Notes under the pieces: generated by a model
The model's input: only the letters and a program-made list of their open reading frames with translations
Database searches by the model: none
What the model was told of the DNA's origin: nothing
Translations under genes and position numbers: made by a program
Part shown: one piece after another, positions 18,242-26,775 of the stretch
How the letters are laid out: each line of letters starts with the position of its first letter
How positions within the stretch are numbered: position 1 is the stretch's first letter
Source of the DNA: Bradyrhizobium sp. AUGA SZCCT0283
GTDB taxonomy: Bacteria; Pseudomonadota; Alphaproteobacteria; Rhizobiales; Xanthobacteraceae
Direction: 5' to 3'
Assembly: GCF_018130385.1 (NCBI RefSeq)
Contig: NZ_JAFCLU010000018.1
Span: 1-64,000 of the forward strand
DNA: 64,000 nt

Positions 18242-19414
18242 ATGAAAGTTCAGGTCTGTATCATCGGCGGCGGGCCGTCGGGGTTGTTGCTGTCCCAGCT
18301 TCTGCACCTGCAGGGCATCGACACCATCGTGCTGGAAAAGTACAGCCGGGATCACGTGCTCGCCCGCATCCGCGCAGGCGTGCTCGAGCATGGCTTCGCC
18401 AGACTGATGCGCGAGGCGCAGTGCGGCGAACGGATGGACCGCGAAGGCGAGATCCACAAGGGCTTCCACATCGCCCATGACGGCGTGCTCGACCACGTCG
18501 ATCTCCACAAATATTCCGGCGGCAATTCGGTGATCGTTTACGGCCAGACCGAGCTGACGCGCGATCTCTACGAGGCGCGCGACCGCCTCGGCGGCAAGGT
18601 CGTACACAATGTCGAAGACGTGACGTTGCACGATCTCAAGTCGGGTGCGCCGTTCGTCACCTATCGCTCAGGTGACCAGACCATCCGCATCGATTGCGAA
18701 TATGTGGTCGGCGCCGACGGCTTTCATGGCGTCAGCCGCAAGTCGATTCCGCCCGACGTGCTGCGCGAATATGAGAAGGTCTATCCGTTCGGCTGGCTGG
18801 GGGTGCTGTCACGCACCAGGCCGGTGTCGCCCGAATTGGTCTACGCCAAGCATGAGCGCGGGTTTGCGTTGTGTTCACTGCGCTCGCAGGTGCTGAGCCG
18901 CTACTACATCCAGGTGCCGCTGACGGACAAGCCGGAAGAGTGGCCGGACGACGCGTTCTGGGCGGAACTCAAGCGCCGCCTGCCAGAGGAAGTGGCGGGG
19001 CGGCTTATCACTGGTCCGTCGATCGAGAAGAGCATCGCTCCGCTGCGAAGCTTCGTAGCCGAACCGATGCAGTATGGCCGCCTGTTTCTGGCCGGCGATG
19101 CCGCGCATATCGTGCCGCCGACCGGCGCCCGTGGGCTGAACAGTGCGGCGTCCGACATCTACTATCTCTATCATGCGCTGAGCGCTCACTACAAAAAGGG
19201 CGACGATACCGGACTCGACGGCTATTCACAGAAAGCCCTGGCGCGGGTCTGGAAGGCGCAACGCTTCTCCTGGTGGATGACGACGATGCTGCATCGCTTC
19301 CCGGACCGCATCCCCTACGACGATCATTTGCAGCAGACCGAATTGTCCTATTTGTTCTCGTCGGAAACCGCGATGCGTCTGCTTGCGGAGAATTACGTGG
19401 GTCTGCCCTTCTGA
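18242..19414 (+). CDS. pobA: 4-hydroxybenzoate 3-monooxygenase
   Basis: This 390-aa FAD enzyme hydroxylates 4-hydroxybenzoate to protocatechuate with NADPH, feeding PcaHG directly upstream. Landmarks are IIGGGPSGLLLSQLL for the FAD ADP part, the linker ARIRAGVLEHG typical of PobA, the DG motif VVGADGFHGVSR, and GDAAHIVPPTGARGLN near the flavin. The length is that of the family. The ATG is preceded by GGGAGG at 8 nt. Control is probably by the divergent AraC-type gene. Confidence 0.96.
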   Translation: MKVQVCIIGGGPSGLLLSQLLHLQGIDTIVLEKYSRDHVLARIRAGVLEHGFARLMREAQCGERMDREGEIHKGFHIAHDGVLDHVDLHKYSGGNSVIVYGQTELTRDLYEARDRLGGKVVHNVEDVTLHDLKSGAPFVTYRSGDQTIRIDCEYVVGADGFHGVSRKSIPPDVLREYEKVYPFGWLGVLSRTRPVSPELVYAKHERGFALCSLRSQVLSRYYIQVPLTDKPEEWPDDAFWAELKRRLPEEVAGRLITGPSIEKSIAPLRSFVAEPMQYGRLFLAGDAAHIVPPTGARGLNSAASDIYYLYHALSAHYKKGDDTGLDGYSQKALARVWKAQRFSWWMTTMLHRFPDRIPYDDHLQQTELSYLFSSETAMRLLAENYVGLPF

Positions 19415-19466
19415 CATCGCGGCGGATGCCCGGCGCCCGTTGCGCGGGGACGATGGAGGTTACACA

Positions 19467-19580
19467 ATGGCCGCGGCGGTTCGCGTAACGCGAACCGGGG
19501 ATGACAAGTTTGTTAGCTCGTGGTATTTTGATACCATATGGGGCGAGCGACGCCGCAAATCCATCATCCTTAAAGGGTAA
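19467..19580 (+). CDS. possible small protein (37 aa)
   Basis: GGAGG lies 7 nt before an ATG that opens a 37-codon frame (MAAAVRVTRTGDDKF...KSIILKG). The product is basic and has no recognised domain. The good ribosome binding site is the main support; it could equally be chance in the gap between pobA and the lipoprotein gene. Confidence 0.3.
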   Translation: MAAAVRVTRTGDDKFVSSWYFDTIWGERRRKSIILKG

Positions 19581-19598
19581 GGTTGTAACTTACTGCCA

Positions 19599-19877
19599 AT
19601 GCTGACCCGCGCGCGCCATATCGCCATGATCGCCACCATTGCCCTTGCGGGCTGCGGGCTGAGTGGTTGCGGAACCATCAACGAAAAACTCGCGGCTGGC
19701 GTCAGCGATGCCATTCCGGCCGCGATCGGCGGCCTGCCTGCGGACGCGCCACCGCGTCCCGGGACCGCGAAATACGACGAGTACATGCGGGAGCGCGAGC
19801 GAAAGCGCCTGCTGCCGGCATCCGAACGGGGCGAGGAAGCCAAGCCCGCCCCCGCGCCGCAGGACCCGGCTCGCTAG
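19599..19877 (+). CDS. small lipoprotein (92 aa)
   Basis: The N-terminus is a lipoprotein signal: basic residues, a hydrophobic stretch, and a lipobox LAGC at about residues 16-19 (a second GC follows). The mature part is short, with Pro/Ala segments and a charged YMRERERKRLL helix. It is expected to be membrane anchored in the periplasm. The function is unknown. It converges on purU, and the two stops lie 13 nt apart. Confidence 0.7.
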   Translation: MLTRARHIAMIATIALAGCGLSGCGTINEKLAAGVSDAIPAAIGGLPADAPPRPGTAKYDEYMRERERKRLLPASERGEEAKPAPAPQDPAR

Positions 19878-19890
19878 CTAGAGAGCTACG

Positions 19891-20754
19891 TCAGTCCATA
19901 AACACGACCGTCTTGCGGCCGTTGAGGATCACCCGATCCTCGAGGTGATGGCGCATGGCGCGAGCCAGTACGCGGCGTTCGATGTCGCGGCCCTTGCGCG
20001 AGAGATTTTCAGGGGTGTCGCGATGGCTGATGCGCTCGACGTCCTGGTCGATGATCGGGCCCTCGTCGAGGTCGCGCGTGACGTAATGCGCGGTGGCGCC
20101 GATCAGCTTGACGCCGCGCTCATGCGCCTGGTGGTAGGGCCGCGCGCCCTTGAAGCCCGGCAGGAACGAGTGATGGATGTTGATGCAACGCCCCGACAGT
20201 CTTGCCGACATCTCGTCCGACAGGATCTGCATGTAACGCGCCAGCACCACGAGATCGGTCCCAGTGTCCTGCACGAGCCGCCAGACCGCCTCTTCCTGCT
20301 CGCGCTTGGTTTCCTTGGTCACCGGCATGTAGTGGAACGGTATCTCGCCGAAATCGAGATTGCCGTAGGTCTCGCGCGGATGATTGGAGACAACAGCGGT
20401 CGGGATCATCTCGAGTTCGCCGGTGCGCCAGCGATAGAGGATGTCGACCAGGCAATGATCCGATTTGGAGACCAGCAGCATCACGCGGCGGCGGCTGGCG
20501 CGGTCGCGCATCTGCCATTCCATGGCAAAGCGATCGGCGATCGCGGTAAAGCCGCTCTGCAAGGCCTGCAGTTCGACTGCGAGATCGGCGGCGGTGAACA
20601 CCACCCGCATGAAGAAATTCCCGGTCTCGATGTCATCGAACTGTTGGGCGTCCAGGATGTTCTGTCCGTTATGGGCAAGAAAGGTCGACACCGCGGAGAC
20701 GATGCCGGGGCGGTCCGGGCAGGACAGGGTCAGGACGAACTGGTGATCGGGCAT
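19891..20754 (-). CDS. purU: formyltetrahydrofolate deformylase
   Basis: This 287-aa enzyme hydrolyses 10-formyl-tetrahydrofolate to formate and tetrahydrofolate, balancing one-carbon pools. The N-terminal ACT domain is clear (LTLSCPDRPGIVSAVSTFLA), and the formyltransferase-like domain follows from about residue 90. Catalytic motifs are NIHHSFLPGFKGARPYHQA and the Asp in YVTRDLDEGPIIDQD. It is divergent from a HemD-like gene. The proximity of the SAM cycle genes elsewhere in the window may be coincidental. Confidence 0.95.
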   Translation of the reverse strand: MPDHQFVLTLSCPDRPGIVSAVSTFLAHNGQNILDAQQFDDIETGNFFMRVVFTAADLAVELQALQSGFTAIADRFAMEWQMRDRASRRRVMLLVSKSDHCLVDILYRWRTGELEMIPTAVVSNHPRETYGNLDFGEIPFHYMPVTKETKREQEEAVWRLVQDTGTDLVVLARYMQILSDEMSARLSGRCINIHHSFLPGFKGARPYHQAHERGVKLIGATAHYVTRDLDEGPIIDQDVERISHRDTPENLSRKGRDIERRVLARAMRHHLEDRVILNGRKTVVFMD

Positions 20755-20894
20755 GGCGGACTTGACTACAATTCAGGCAAAAGGGTGAAGCGGCGATTTG
20801 CGGCCCTGCTCTATCACCGCGCATACGCTTGCGCCAATCCCGAAACCGGGGTCAGGATGAACAAAGCGCGAAGCAAAAGCGTTGGAGCACGATC

Positions 20895-21740
20895 ATGGCT
20901 GACAGATTGAACGGTTATCGCATCCTGATCCTTGAAACGCGCGAGGAAGCGCAGTTTTCCCGCCTGCTCGCCGAGCAGGGCGCCGACGTGCTGCAATGTC
21001 CGATGTTCACCATCCACGACGCGCCGGACCCGGCGCCGGTCGAAGCCTGGATCGGGCGGTGCATTGAAAGGCCCTTCGACGACGTCGTGCTGATGACGGG
21101 CGAAGGCCTGCGCCGGCTGATGAAAGTGGTCCGGCGCATCGGTGCCGAACAGGCATTCGTCGCCTCACTCGGCAAGGCGCGCAAATTTGCGCGCGGGCCC
21201 AAACCGGGCAAGGCGCTGCGCGAAATCGGGCTGGAACCGCAGATGACGACGGAAAAGCCAACCTCCGAAGGCATCGCCGAGATGCTGTCGCGCCTCGATC
21301 TTGGCGGCCATCGCCTCGGCCTGCAGCTTTACCCGGACAAGGATCACAGCGTCCTGATCGGCGCGATCAAGGCGCAAGGCGCCGAGGTCGATACCGTGCT
21401 GCCCTATGCCTATGACGCGCAGGCCGCCGACGCCAATATCCTCACCGCGATCGACGAGATGGCGGCAGGCCGCATCGACGCGATCGCGCTGACCAATCTC
21501 GGGCAGATCCGCCGCCTCATCGAAGTCGCACGGGCGCAAAGCTGCGAGGATCGGCTACGCGAAGGGCTTGAATGTACGCCGATCGCGTCCGTCGGACCGG
21601 CGGTATCCGACGAACTCAAGTCCCACGGCCTGCGCACCGACATCTATCCGGCCGATGACGCCTTTTTCATGCGGCCGCTGATATCAGCGATGGCGGCGGC
21701 GCTCGGCAAGAACCCGCCGCGCGCGGCTGCGAGAGACTAG
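20895..21740 (+). CDS. uroporphyrinogen-III synthase-like protein
   Basis: This 281-aa protein has the two alternating alpha/beta halves of HemD: an N-terminal RILILETREEAQFSRLLAEQG and a second half with ASVGPAVSDELKSHGL, the weak sequence signature of the family. It would cyclise hydroxymethylbilane to uroporphyrinogen III if active. No other haem gene is near, so it may be a second, divergent copy. The ATG at 20895 is the first Met in the conserved part. Confidence 0.75.
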   Translation: MADRLNGYRILILETREEAQFSRLLAEQGADVLQCPMFTIHDAPDPAPVEAWIGRCIERPFDDVVLMTGEGLRRLMKVVRRIGAEQAFVASLGKARKFARGPKPGKALREIGLEPQMTTEKPTSEGIAEMLSRLDLGGHRLGLQLYPDKDHSVLIGAIKAQGAEVDTVLPYAYDAQAADANILTAIDEMAAGRIDAIALTNLGQIRRLIEVARAQSCEDRLREGLECTPIASVGPAVSDELKSHGLRTDIYPADDAFFMRPLISAMAAALGKNPPRAAARD

Positions 21741-21760
21741 AGCGCGGATGCGAGGCATTT

Positions 21761-21862
21761 ATGAACCCTCTCTCGGCCAGCGACGTGTTCCTTACGGTCG
21801 CGATCACGAGCGCTACTTTCCTGACCGAGGTCGGGCTCTTCATTTTGGTTGGAATGCGTTGA
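21761..21862 (+). CDS. possible 33-aa membrane peptide
   Basis: An ATG at 21761 opens 33 codons encoding one hydrophobic stretch (VFLTVAITSATFLTEVGLFILVG). No convincing ribosome binding site is present. It could be a small membrane peptide or chance. Confidence 0.2.
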   Translation: MNPLSASDVFLTVAITSATFLTEVGLFILVGMR

Positions 21863-21894
21863 AAGGAGCGCGCGACCTGCGTAACCCGCAGCGT

Positions 21895-22104
21895 CTAGGA
21901 TTCAGTATGCTTGATGGTTGAGACCGGCCATCTTCCCTCATGACCTTTGATGGAAATCCGAAGCCCGTGCAATTCATCCAGCCAAACGTTCTCGACCGTG
22001 CCTGCCTTTCCGTCGGTGAGCGCGACGGCTTTGCCGATCAATTCGGATTGCGCCGCACCGTACTCATCCAAAATTTTTGACGCACGGCGCTTCACCGATG
22101 CCAT
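21895..22104 (-). CDS. small hypothetical protein, PRC-barrel-like (69 aa)
   Basis: The product has a short basic N-terminus (MASVKRRASKILDEY), then LIGKAVALTDGKAGTVENVWLD, which resembles a PRC-barrel or KOW-like beta strand pattern, and ends WPVSTIKHTES. The ribosome binding site is weak (GGACAAGC). The function is unknown. Confidence 0.55.
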   Translation of the reverse strand: MASVKRRASKILDEYGAAQSELIGKAVALTDGKAGTVENVWLDELHGLRISIKGHEGRWPVSTIKHTES

Positions 22105-22148
22105 TGCTTGTCCATGTCAGCCGAGCCGTCTGTGCTGTCCAACGCGGC

Positions 22149-22349
22149 TCAATGGCGACGCTTGTCCCAACGCTCAGTCGCTGGAATGATTGATGGTGAC
22201 TGCTCTTCCAATTCGCGGAGCCGGTCGATTTGCGTTCTAAGGCTCTCCGGGGGTTCCGGCTCTTCTTGCAGGAACGCGCGTAGTCTCTCCCCGATCTCTT
22301 GAGCGATTGCTCGGCTGTGTTTGGAGTCTATGTCAATGCGGTTGCGCAT
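22149..22349 (-). CDS. small hypothetical protein (66 aa)
   Basis: MRNRIDIDSKHSRAIAQEIG begins a charged, helical protein, with PPESLRTQIDRLRELEEQSP in the middle and a basic end. GAGG lies 7 nt before the ATG. It shares the strand with the 69-aa gene downstream. No domain is recognised. Confidence 0.45.
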   Translation of the reverse strand: MRNRIDIDSKHSRAIAQEIGERLRAFLQEEPEPPESLRTQIDRLRELEEQSPSIIPATERWDKRRH

Positions 22350-22812
22350 AACGAAGCCTCGTTCGGGTAAGAAAGCGCCAGCATTGGCGTCCACCCCTCC
22401 CGCGGCTCTCCCGCTTGCGAGCACGGCTGGCAATTTCTGAATGGAACCGGAGACCGCCGCTTTTGGCTATCTGTGCGAGCGCTTGTTTTTGAGAACAGCG
22501 GGCCCTGCAGTAGGAACCTTTGGCTATCCGCGACATGCGCCATGTAGTCAACGGCGAGCGACGGTCTCCCTCTACTAAAGTCTTGACCGGAGTTTTCGTT
22601 CCCCGACTTCTGATCGCGCCGCCGTTCGGACGGAAGGGGAATCGGAGCGCCAAGACTGCACCGCGTAACGCTCGGTCGATGGTGAGTACGACCGCAGCAT
22701 AGTGCTAGCTGCAGTGAGTAACGGCCGCGATTGCAGACAAGATCAGATGCGCTCTGGAACCATTTCATAGAGTGTCCGGTTAGTTCGTGGGGCCGATGGA
22801 GGAACCATCGCC
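22350..22812. other. 463 nt without a supported gene
   Basis: Codon use in all frames is irregular and GC is lower than in the flanks. No repeat, RNA or promoter could be supported beyond the presumed promoter of the small exported protein that follows. Confidence 0.4.
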
Positions 22813-22983
22813 ATGAGAATCGGACATCTTGCTGCAATTGCGATAGTTGCCGCTGGTGCTGGACTGGCGGTCCATTCTGTCAGCTCGCTGCCGTCCGAAA
22901 AGCAGTCCACGCCTGCCGCCGCCCAATTGGCGAGCCTGTTAGCTGAGTCCGTGGATCCGCTTTTGCATCGGTCCGGTGGCTAA
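22813..22983 (+). CDS. small exported or membrane-anchored protein (56 aa)
   Basis: An ATG preceded by GGAGGA (9-10 nt) opens a 56-codon frame. The N-terminus is a signal-peptide-like stretch (MRIGHLAAIAIVAAGAGLAV), and the rest is a short Ser/Ala-rich tail with an amphipathic part (AAAQLASLLAESVDPLL). The function is unknown. Confidence 0.5.
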   Translation: MRIGHLAAIAIVAAGAGLAVHSVSSLPSEKQSTPAAAQLASLLAESVDPLLHRSGG

Positions 22984-23349
22984 CGGCTGGCGCAACTCAA
23001 AACGCATTGGCGGCGCTGCCTAAGTCATAGGGGCATCGCCCCGTTCGGCAGAGCGATCGGCTCGTCGAATGCACGGCCAAAGCCCGCGCGCGACGATACT
23101 TGGCGCCTCGTCCGCCAAGGAACGCTGTAACACCTTTGCCTCACAGCCCATGGCGCTCGCATCCATATGTCGCGTTTCTCGTCTGTCGGATCAAACGCGA
23201 ACATAGTTCCGCTGCTTCTGCCTACGCCGCAACGTCGCGTCCGGTATTTCCGATGTTGGCCCAAATGCGAAATGGCGCAGCGTCGACTTTAGCCCGGAAT
23301 GCGCACCGAAGCAGACCTCCACCGACCACTGAATTCATGGGTTCTCACC
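22984..23349. other. 366 nt without a supported gene
   Basis: The region between the 56-aa gene and the stop of the Bug protein holds only short broken frames. The lack of any long frame in this GC-rich genome suggests degraded DNA. Confidence 0.4.
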
Positions 23350-24327
23350 CTAATCCACCTTGGCGCCGGCGAACTTGACCACCTTGCCCCATTTGTCGGT
23401 CTCGTCCGCCACCAGCTTGCCGAAGTCGGCGGCGGAGCCCGGCAGCAGGATGGCGCCGATCTCGGTGAATCGCGCCTTCGCCTTGGGATCGGCCAGGATT
23501 TCATTGACCGCTTTGTTGAGCCGCTCGACGATTTCGGCCGGCGTGCCCTTCGGCGCGGCGAGGCCATACCAGGCGCTCGCCTCGTAGCCGGGCAGGAAGT
23601 CGGCGACCGGTGGCAAATCCGGCAGCACATCCGAACGGGTCGTGCTGGTTATCGCAAGACCGCGAAGTTTGCCGGATTTGACGTGCTCGGCACAGGTGGG
23701 AAGATTGTCGAACATGACATGCATCTGGCCGGAAAGCATATCGGTAAGTGCCGGCGCGCCGCCTCGGTAGGGCACATGCTGCATGTTGATGCCGGTGAGC
23801 ATCTTGAACAGTTCGCCCGACATGTGGATCGTGGATCCATTGCCTGAAGACGCCATGTTGAGCTTGCCGGGATTGGCCTTGGCGTAGGCGATCAATTCGG
23901 GAATCGACTTGATCGGCAGCGACGGATGCACCAGCACGACATTGGGAAAGCGAATGATGCCCGCGATCGGCTCCATCTCCTTCATGAAATCAAAGGGCAG
24001 CTTGTCATAGAGCGTGGCGTTGATGGCGTTGGCCGGCGCGACCAGCAGCAGCGTGTAGCCATCCGGCGTGGCGCGCAGCACGGACTCGGTGGCGATATTG
24101 GTGCCGCCGCCCGGCCGGTTCTCGATGACGAAGGATTGCCCGAGCTTTTCCGACAGCCACTGCCCCATCAGGCGCGCCGTGAGGTCGGCCGAGCCGCCGG
24201 GCGTGTAACCGATCACGAGGCGAACCGGCCGCGATGGATAGGCCTGCGCGCTCGCGTTTCCAGATGTGAGCGGAAGCGCAGCCGCACCGGCTGCAAGTTG
24301 CAGGAATTGACGACGCTGAAATTTCAT
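23350..24327 (-). CDS. tripartite tricarboxylate transporter (Bug/TctC) binding protein
   Basis: This 325-aa periplasmic binding protein has an N-terminal twin-arginine-like signal (RRQFLQLAAGAAALPL, cut near ASAQAYP). It has the Bug family core: PSRPVRLVIGYTPGG, IENRPGGGTNIATE, and MLSGQMHVMFDN. These proteins bind carboxylated ligands through water-bridged contacts. No tctA/tctB membrane genes lie nearby, so this is an orphan, as is frequent in the family. The stop is 366 nt past the last small ORF. Confidence 0.92.
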   Translation of the reverse strand: MKFQRRQFLQLAAGAAALPLTSGNASAQAYPSRPVRLVIGYTPGGSADLTARLMGQWLSEKLGQSFVIENRPGGGTNIATESVLRATPDGYTLLLVAPANAINATLYDKLPFDFMKEMEPIAGIIRFPNVVLVHPSLPIKSIPELIAYAKANPGKLNMASSGNGSTIHMSGELFKMLTGINMQHVPYRGGAPALTDMLSGQMHVMFDNLPTCAEHVKSGKLRGLAITSTTRSDVLPDLPPVADFLPGYEASAWYGLAAPKGTPAEIVERLNKAVNEILADPKAKARFTEIGAILLPGSAADFGKLVADETDKWGKVVKFAGAKVD

Positions 24328-24444
24328 TATGCTTCCTCCGACGCACTGGCGGCTCTTGCGGCCACCTGGGTGCGTGCATCCTATCCGCGCGGCGTCGGGA
24401 AGCCGACAGATATTTCTCAGTCCGGAGGCGGAAGGTTCACCGCG

Positions 24445-25389
24445 TCACTTCGTCTCGCTGAGGAACGCCTGGTAGGCGAGCCGGATGCCCTCCTCGAGTG
24501 GGGTAGAGGCGCGCCAGCCGAGTTTGGCCAGCCGGCTGACGTCGAGCAGTTTTCGCGGCGTGCCGTCCGGGCGCGAGGTGTCAAAGCTGATCCCACCGGT
24601 ATAGCCGACGGTAGCCGCGACCACGCGGGCGAATTCAGCGATCGTGATGTCCTCGCCGGTGCCGATATTGACCAGTTCGTCAGCGGAATAGGTCTTCATC
24701 AAGTGGATGCAGGCGTCCGCAAGATCGTCGACATAGAGGAATTCGCGCCGCGGCGTGCCGGTGCCCCAGACCACGACCTCCCTGGCGCCAGACATCTTCG
24801 CCTCGTGGAAGCGGCGGATCAGGGCGGCCACGACGTGGCTGTATTCGGGATGATAATTGTCGCCGCGGCCGTAGAGATTGGTCGGCATCACATTGATGAA
24901 GTCGGCGCCATACTGGCTGCGATAGGCCTCCACCATCTTGATCCCGGCGATCTTGGCAATCGCATAGGGCTCGTTGGTCGGCTCCAGCGGGCCGGTCAGC
25001 ATGGCATCCTCGCACAATGGCTGCGGCGCCAGCTTGGGGTAGATGCAGGACGAGCCTAAGAACATCAATTTCTCGGCGCCATGGGCGTGCGCCGCATGGA
25101 TCACGTTGGTCGCAATCGCCAGATTGTCGTAGAGGAATTCGGCGCGCAGCGTGTTGTTGGCGACGATACCGCCGACCTTGGCGGCCGCCAGAAACACCAC
25201 CTGCGGACGCTTGGCGGCGAACCAGCGGTTGACCGCGGCCTGATCGCGCAGATCGGCCTCGCTGCGGGGCACGATCAGCAGTTCGACGTTTTCGGCCGCC
25301 AGCCTGCGCACCAGCGCGGACCCGACCATGCCGCGATGCCCGGCGACGTAGACCGTCTTACCCTTCAACTCAAACGGAAGGCTTGCCAT
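24445..25389 (-). CDS. fcl: GDP-L-fucose synthase
   Basis: This 314-aa extended SDR performs the 3,5-epimerisation and 4-reduction of GDP-4-keto-6-deoxymannose to GDP-L-fucose. Landmarks are the NADP motif VAGHRGMVGSAL, the GSSCIYP strand, and the catalytic YAIAKIAGIK (YxxxK). MPTNLYGRGDNYHPEYSHV is family specific. It overlaps gmd by 20 nt, and the two enzymes act in sequence. The product would feed surface polysaccharide or Nod-factor-type fucosylation. Confidence 0.95.
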   Translation of the reverse strand: MASLPFELKGKTVYVAGHRGMVGSALVRRLAAENVELLIVPRSEADLRDQAAVNRWFAAKRPQVVFLAAAKVGGIVANNTLRAEFLYDNLAIATNVIHAAHAHGAEKLMFLGSSCIYPKLAPQPLCEDAMLTGPLEPTNEPYAIAKIAGIKMVEAYRSQYGADFINVMPTNLYGRGDNYHPEYSHVVAALIRRFHEAKMSGAREVVVWGTGTPRREFLYVDDLADACIHLMKTYSADELVNIGTGEDITIAEFARVVAATVGYTGGISFDTSRPDGTPRKLLDVSRLAKLGWRASTPLEEGIRLAYQAFLSETK

Positions 25390-26455
25390 TGGCGACCTCC
25401 CGCCTTGCGTCACCGAGATCGCTTGCGACCATTTCCTTGACCAGTTGGGCGAACGACGTTTTGGGCTGCCAGCCGAGCTTCTCACGCGCCTTGCTGGCAT
25501 CGCCGACCAGAAGGTCGACTTCGGTCGGCCGGAAATAGACCGGATCGATGCGGACCACGGTCTTGCCGGACTTGGCGTCGACGCCGGTCTCTTCGACGCC
25601 CTTGCCGCGCCATTCGATGCGGCGGCCGATTTCGGCGAACGCCAGTTCGACGAATTCGCGCACCGAACGGGTCTCACCGGTCGCCAGCACGAAATCGTCG
25701 GGGGCGTCGGCCTGCAATATCCTGTGCATGCCCTCGACATAATCCCGCGCATGGCCCCAGTCGCGCTTGGCTTCGAGGTTGCCGAGATAGAGCACCTCTT
25801 CAAAGCCGGCCTCGATGCGGGCGACGCTGCGCGTGATCTTGCGCGTCACGAAAGTCTCGCCGCGGATCGGGCTCTCATGGTTGAACAGGATGCCGTTGGA
25901 GGCATAGATGCCGTAGGCCTCGCGGTAATTGACCGTGATCCAGTAGCCGTACAGCTTGGCGACGCCGTAAGGCGAGCGCGGGTAGAACGGCGTGGTCTCC
26001 TTCTGCGGCACCTCCTGGACCAGGCCGTAGAGTTCCGAGGTCGAGGCCTGATAGAACCGCGTCTCCTTCTCCATGCCGAGAATGCGGATCGCCTCCAGCA
26101 GCCGCAGCACGCCGATGGCGTCGGCGTTGGCGGTATATTCCGGGCTTTCGAAGCTGACGCCGACATGGCTCTGGGCGGCGAGGTTGTAGATCTCGGTCGG
26201 CCTGATCTGCTGCATCAGCCGGATCAAATTGGTCGAGTCGGTCATGTCGCCGTAATGCAGCAGGAACGGCACATTGCGGGAATGCGGATCCTGGTAGAGG
26301 TGATCGATGCGCGCGGTGTTGAACGAGGACGACCGCCGCTTGATGCCGTGGACCGTGTAGCCGAGCCCGAGCAGATATTCGGCAAGATAAGCGCCGTCCT
26401 GGCCTGTAACGCCGGTGATCAGCGCCACGCGCTGCTGTGAATCCTGAACTGCCAT
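25370..26455 (-). CDS. gmd: GDP-mannose 4,6-dehydratase
   Basis: This 361-aa enzyme dehydrates GDP-D-mannose to the 4-keto-6-deoxy sugar used by Fcl. The nucleotide motif is ITGVTGQDGAYLAEYLL; further landmarks are IKRRSSSFNTARIDHLY, the catalytic STSELYG and YGVAKLYGYW. GGAGAAG precedes the ATG at 26455. An in-frame extension to 26593 lacks such a site. The gmd-fcl pair forms a two-gene operon. Confidence 0.96.
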   Translation of the reverse strand: MAVQDSQQRVALITGVTGQDGAYLAEYLLGLGYTVHGIKRRSSSFNTARIDHLYQDPHSRNVPFLLHYGDMTDSTNLIRLMQQIRPTEIYNLAAQSHVGVSFESPEYTANADAIGVLRLLEAIRILGMEKETRFYQASTSELYGLVQEVPQKETTPFYPRSPYGVAKLYGYWITVNYREAYGIYASNGILFNHESPIRGETFVTRKITRSVARIEAGFEEVLYLGNLEAKRDWGHARDYVEGMHRILQADAPDDFVLATGETRSVREFVELAFAEIGRRIEWRGKGVEETGVDAKSGKTVVRIDPVYFRPTEVDLLVGDASKAREKLGWQPKTSFAQLVKEMVASDLGDARREVANGKPSV

Positions 26456-26775
26456 TTCTTCTCCAACAACGCCGGGGACCCAGGAGCCGCCCGACCACAA
26501 CAAACCGCCAAATATTGCGCTGGGCCAGCCGGCAACTTCGGTCCCATGGGCGCAAGCAGGATGGCCCCAGCCCCCTATCATGCCCCCCATCACCCAAGCA
26601 AATTAGTCCCGGGGGAGGCCCGCAACCGGCCAGACGTCATCGGGCTTGCGGGAGATGGAGCCTTGGACCACAATCGACTCACGTGAAAACTGATGGTCGA
26701 ACGGCTGAAATCCAGACCATTTCGGCATTCGAGCCCACCCTACACCAAAGAAAAACCAATAAAGGGAGAAATGAC
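26456..26775. other. divergent promoter region, gmd / liv system 2
   Basis: These 320 nt separate gmd (minus) and the plus-strand binding-protein gene. No gene is supported. Promoters for both directions must lie here, but I see no site I would name. Confidence 0.4.
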
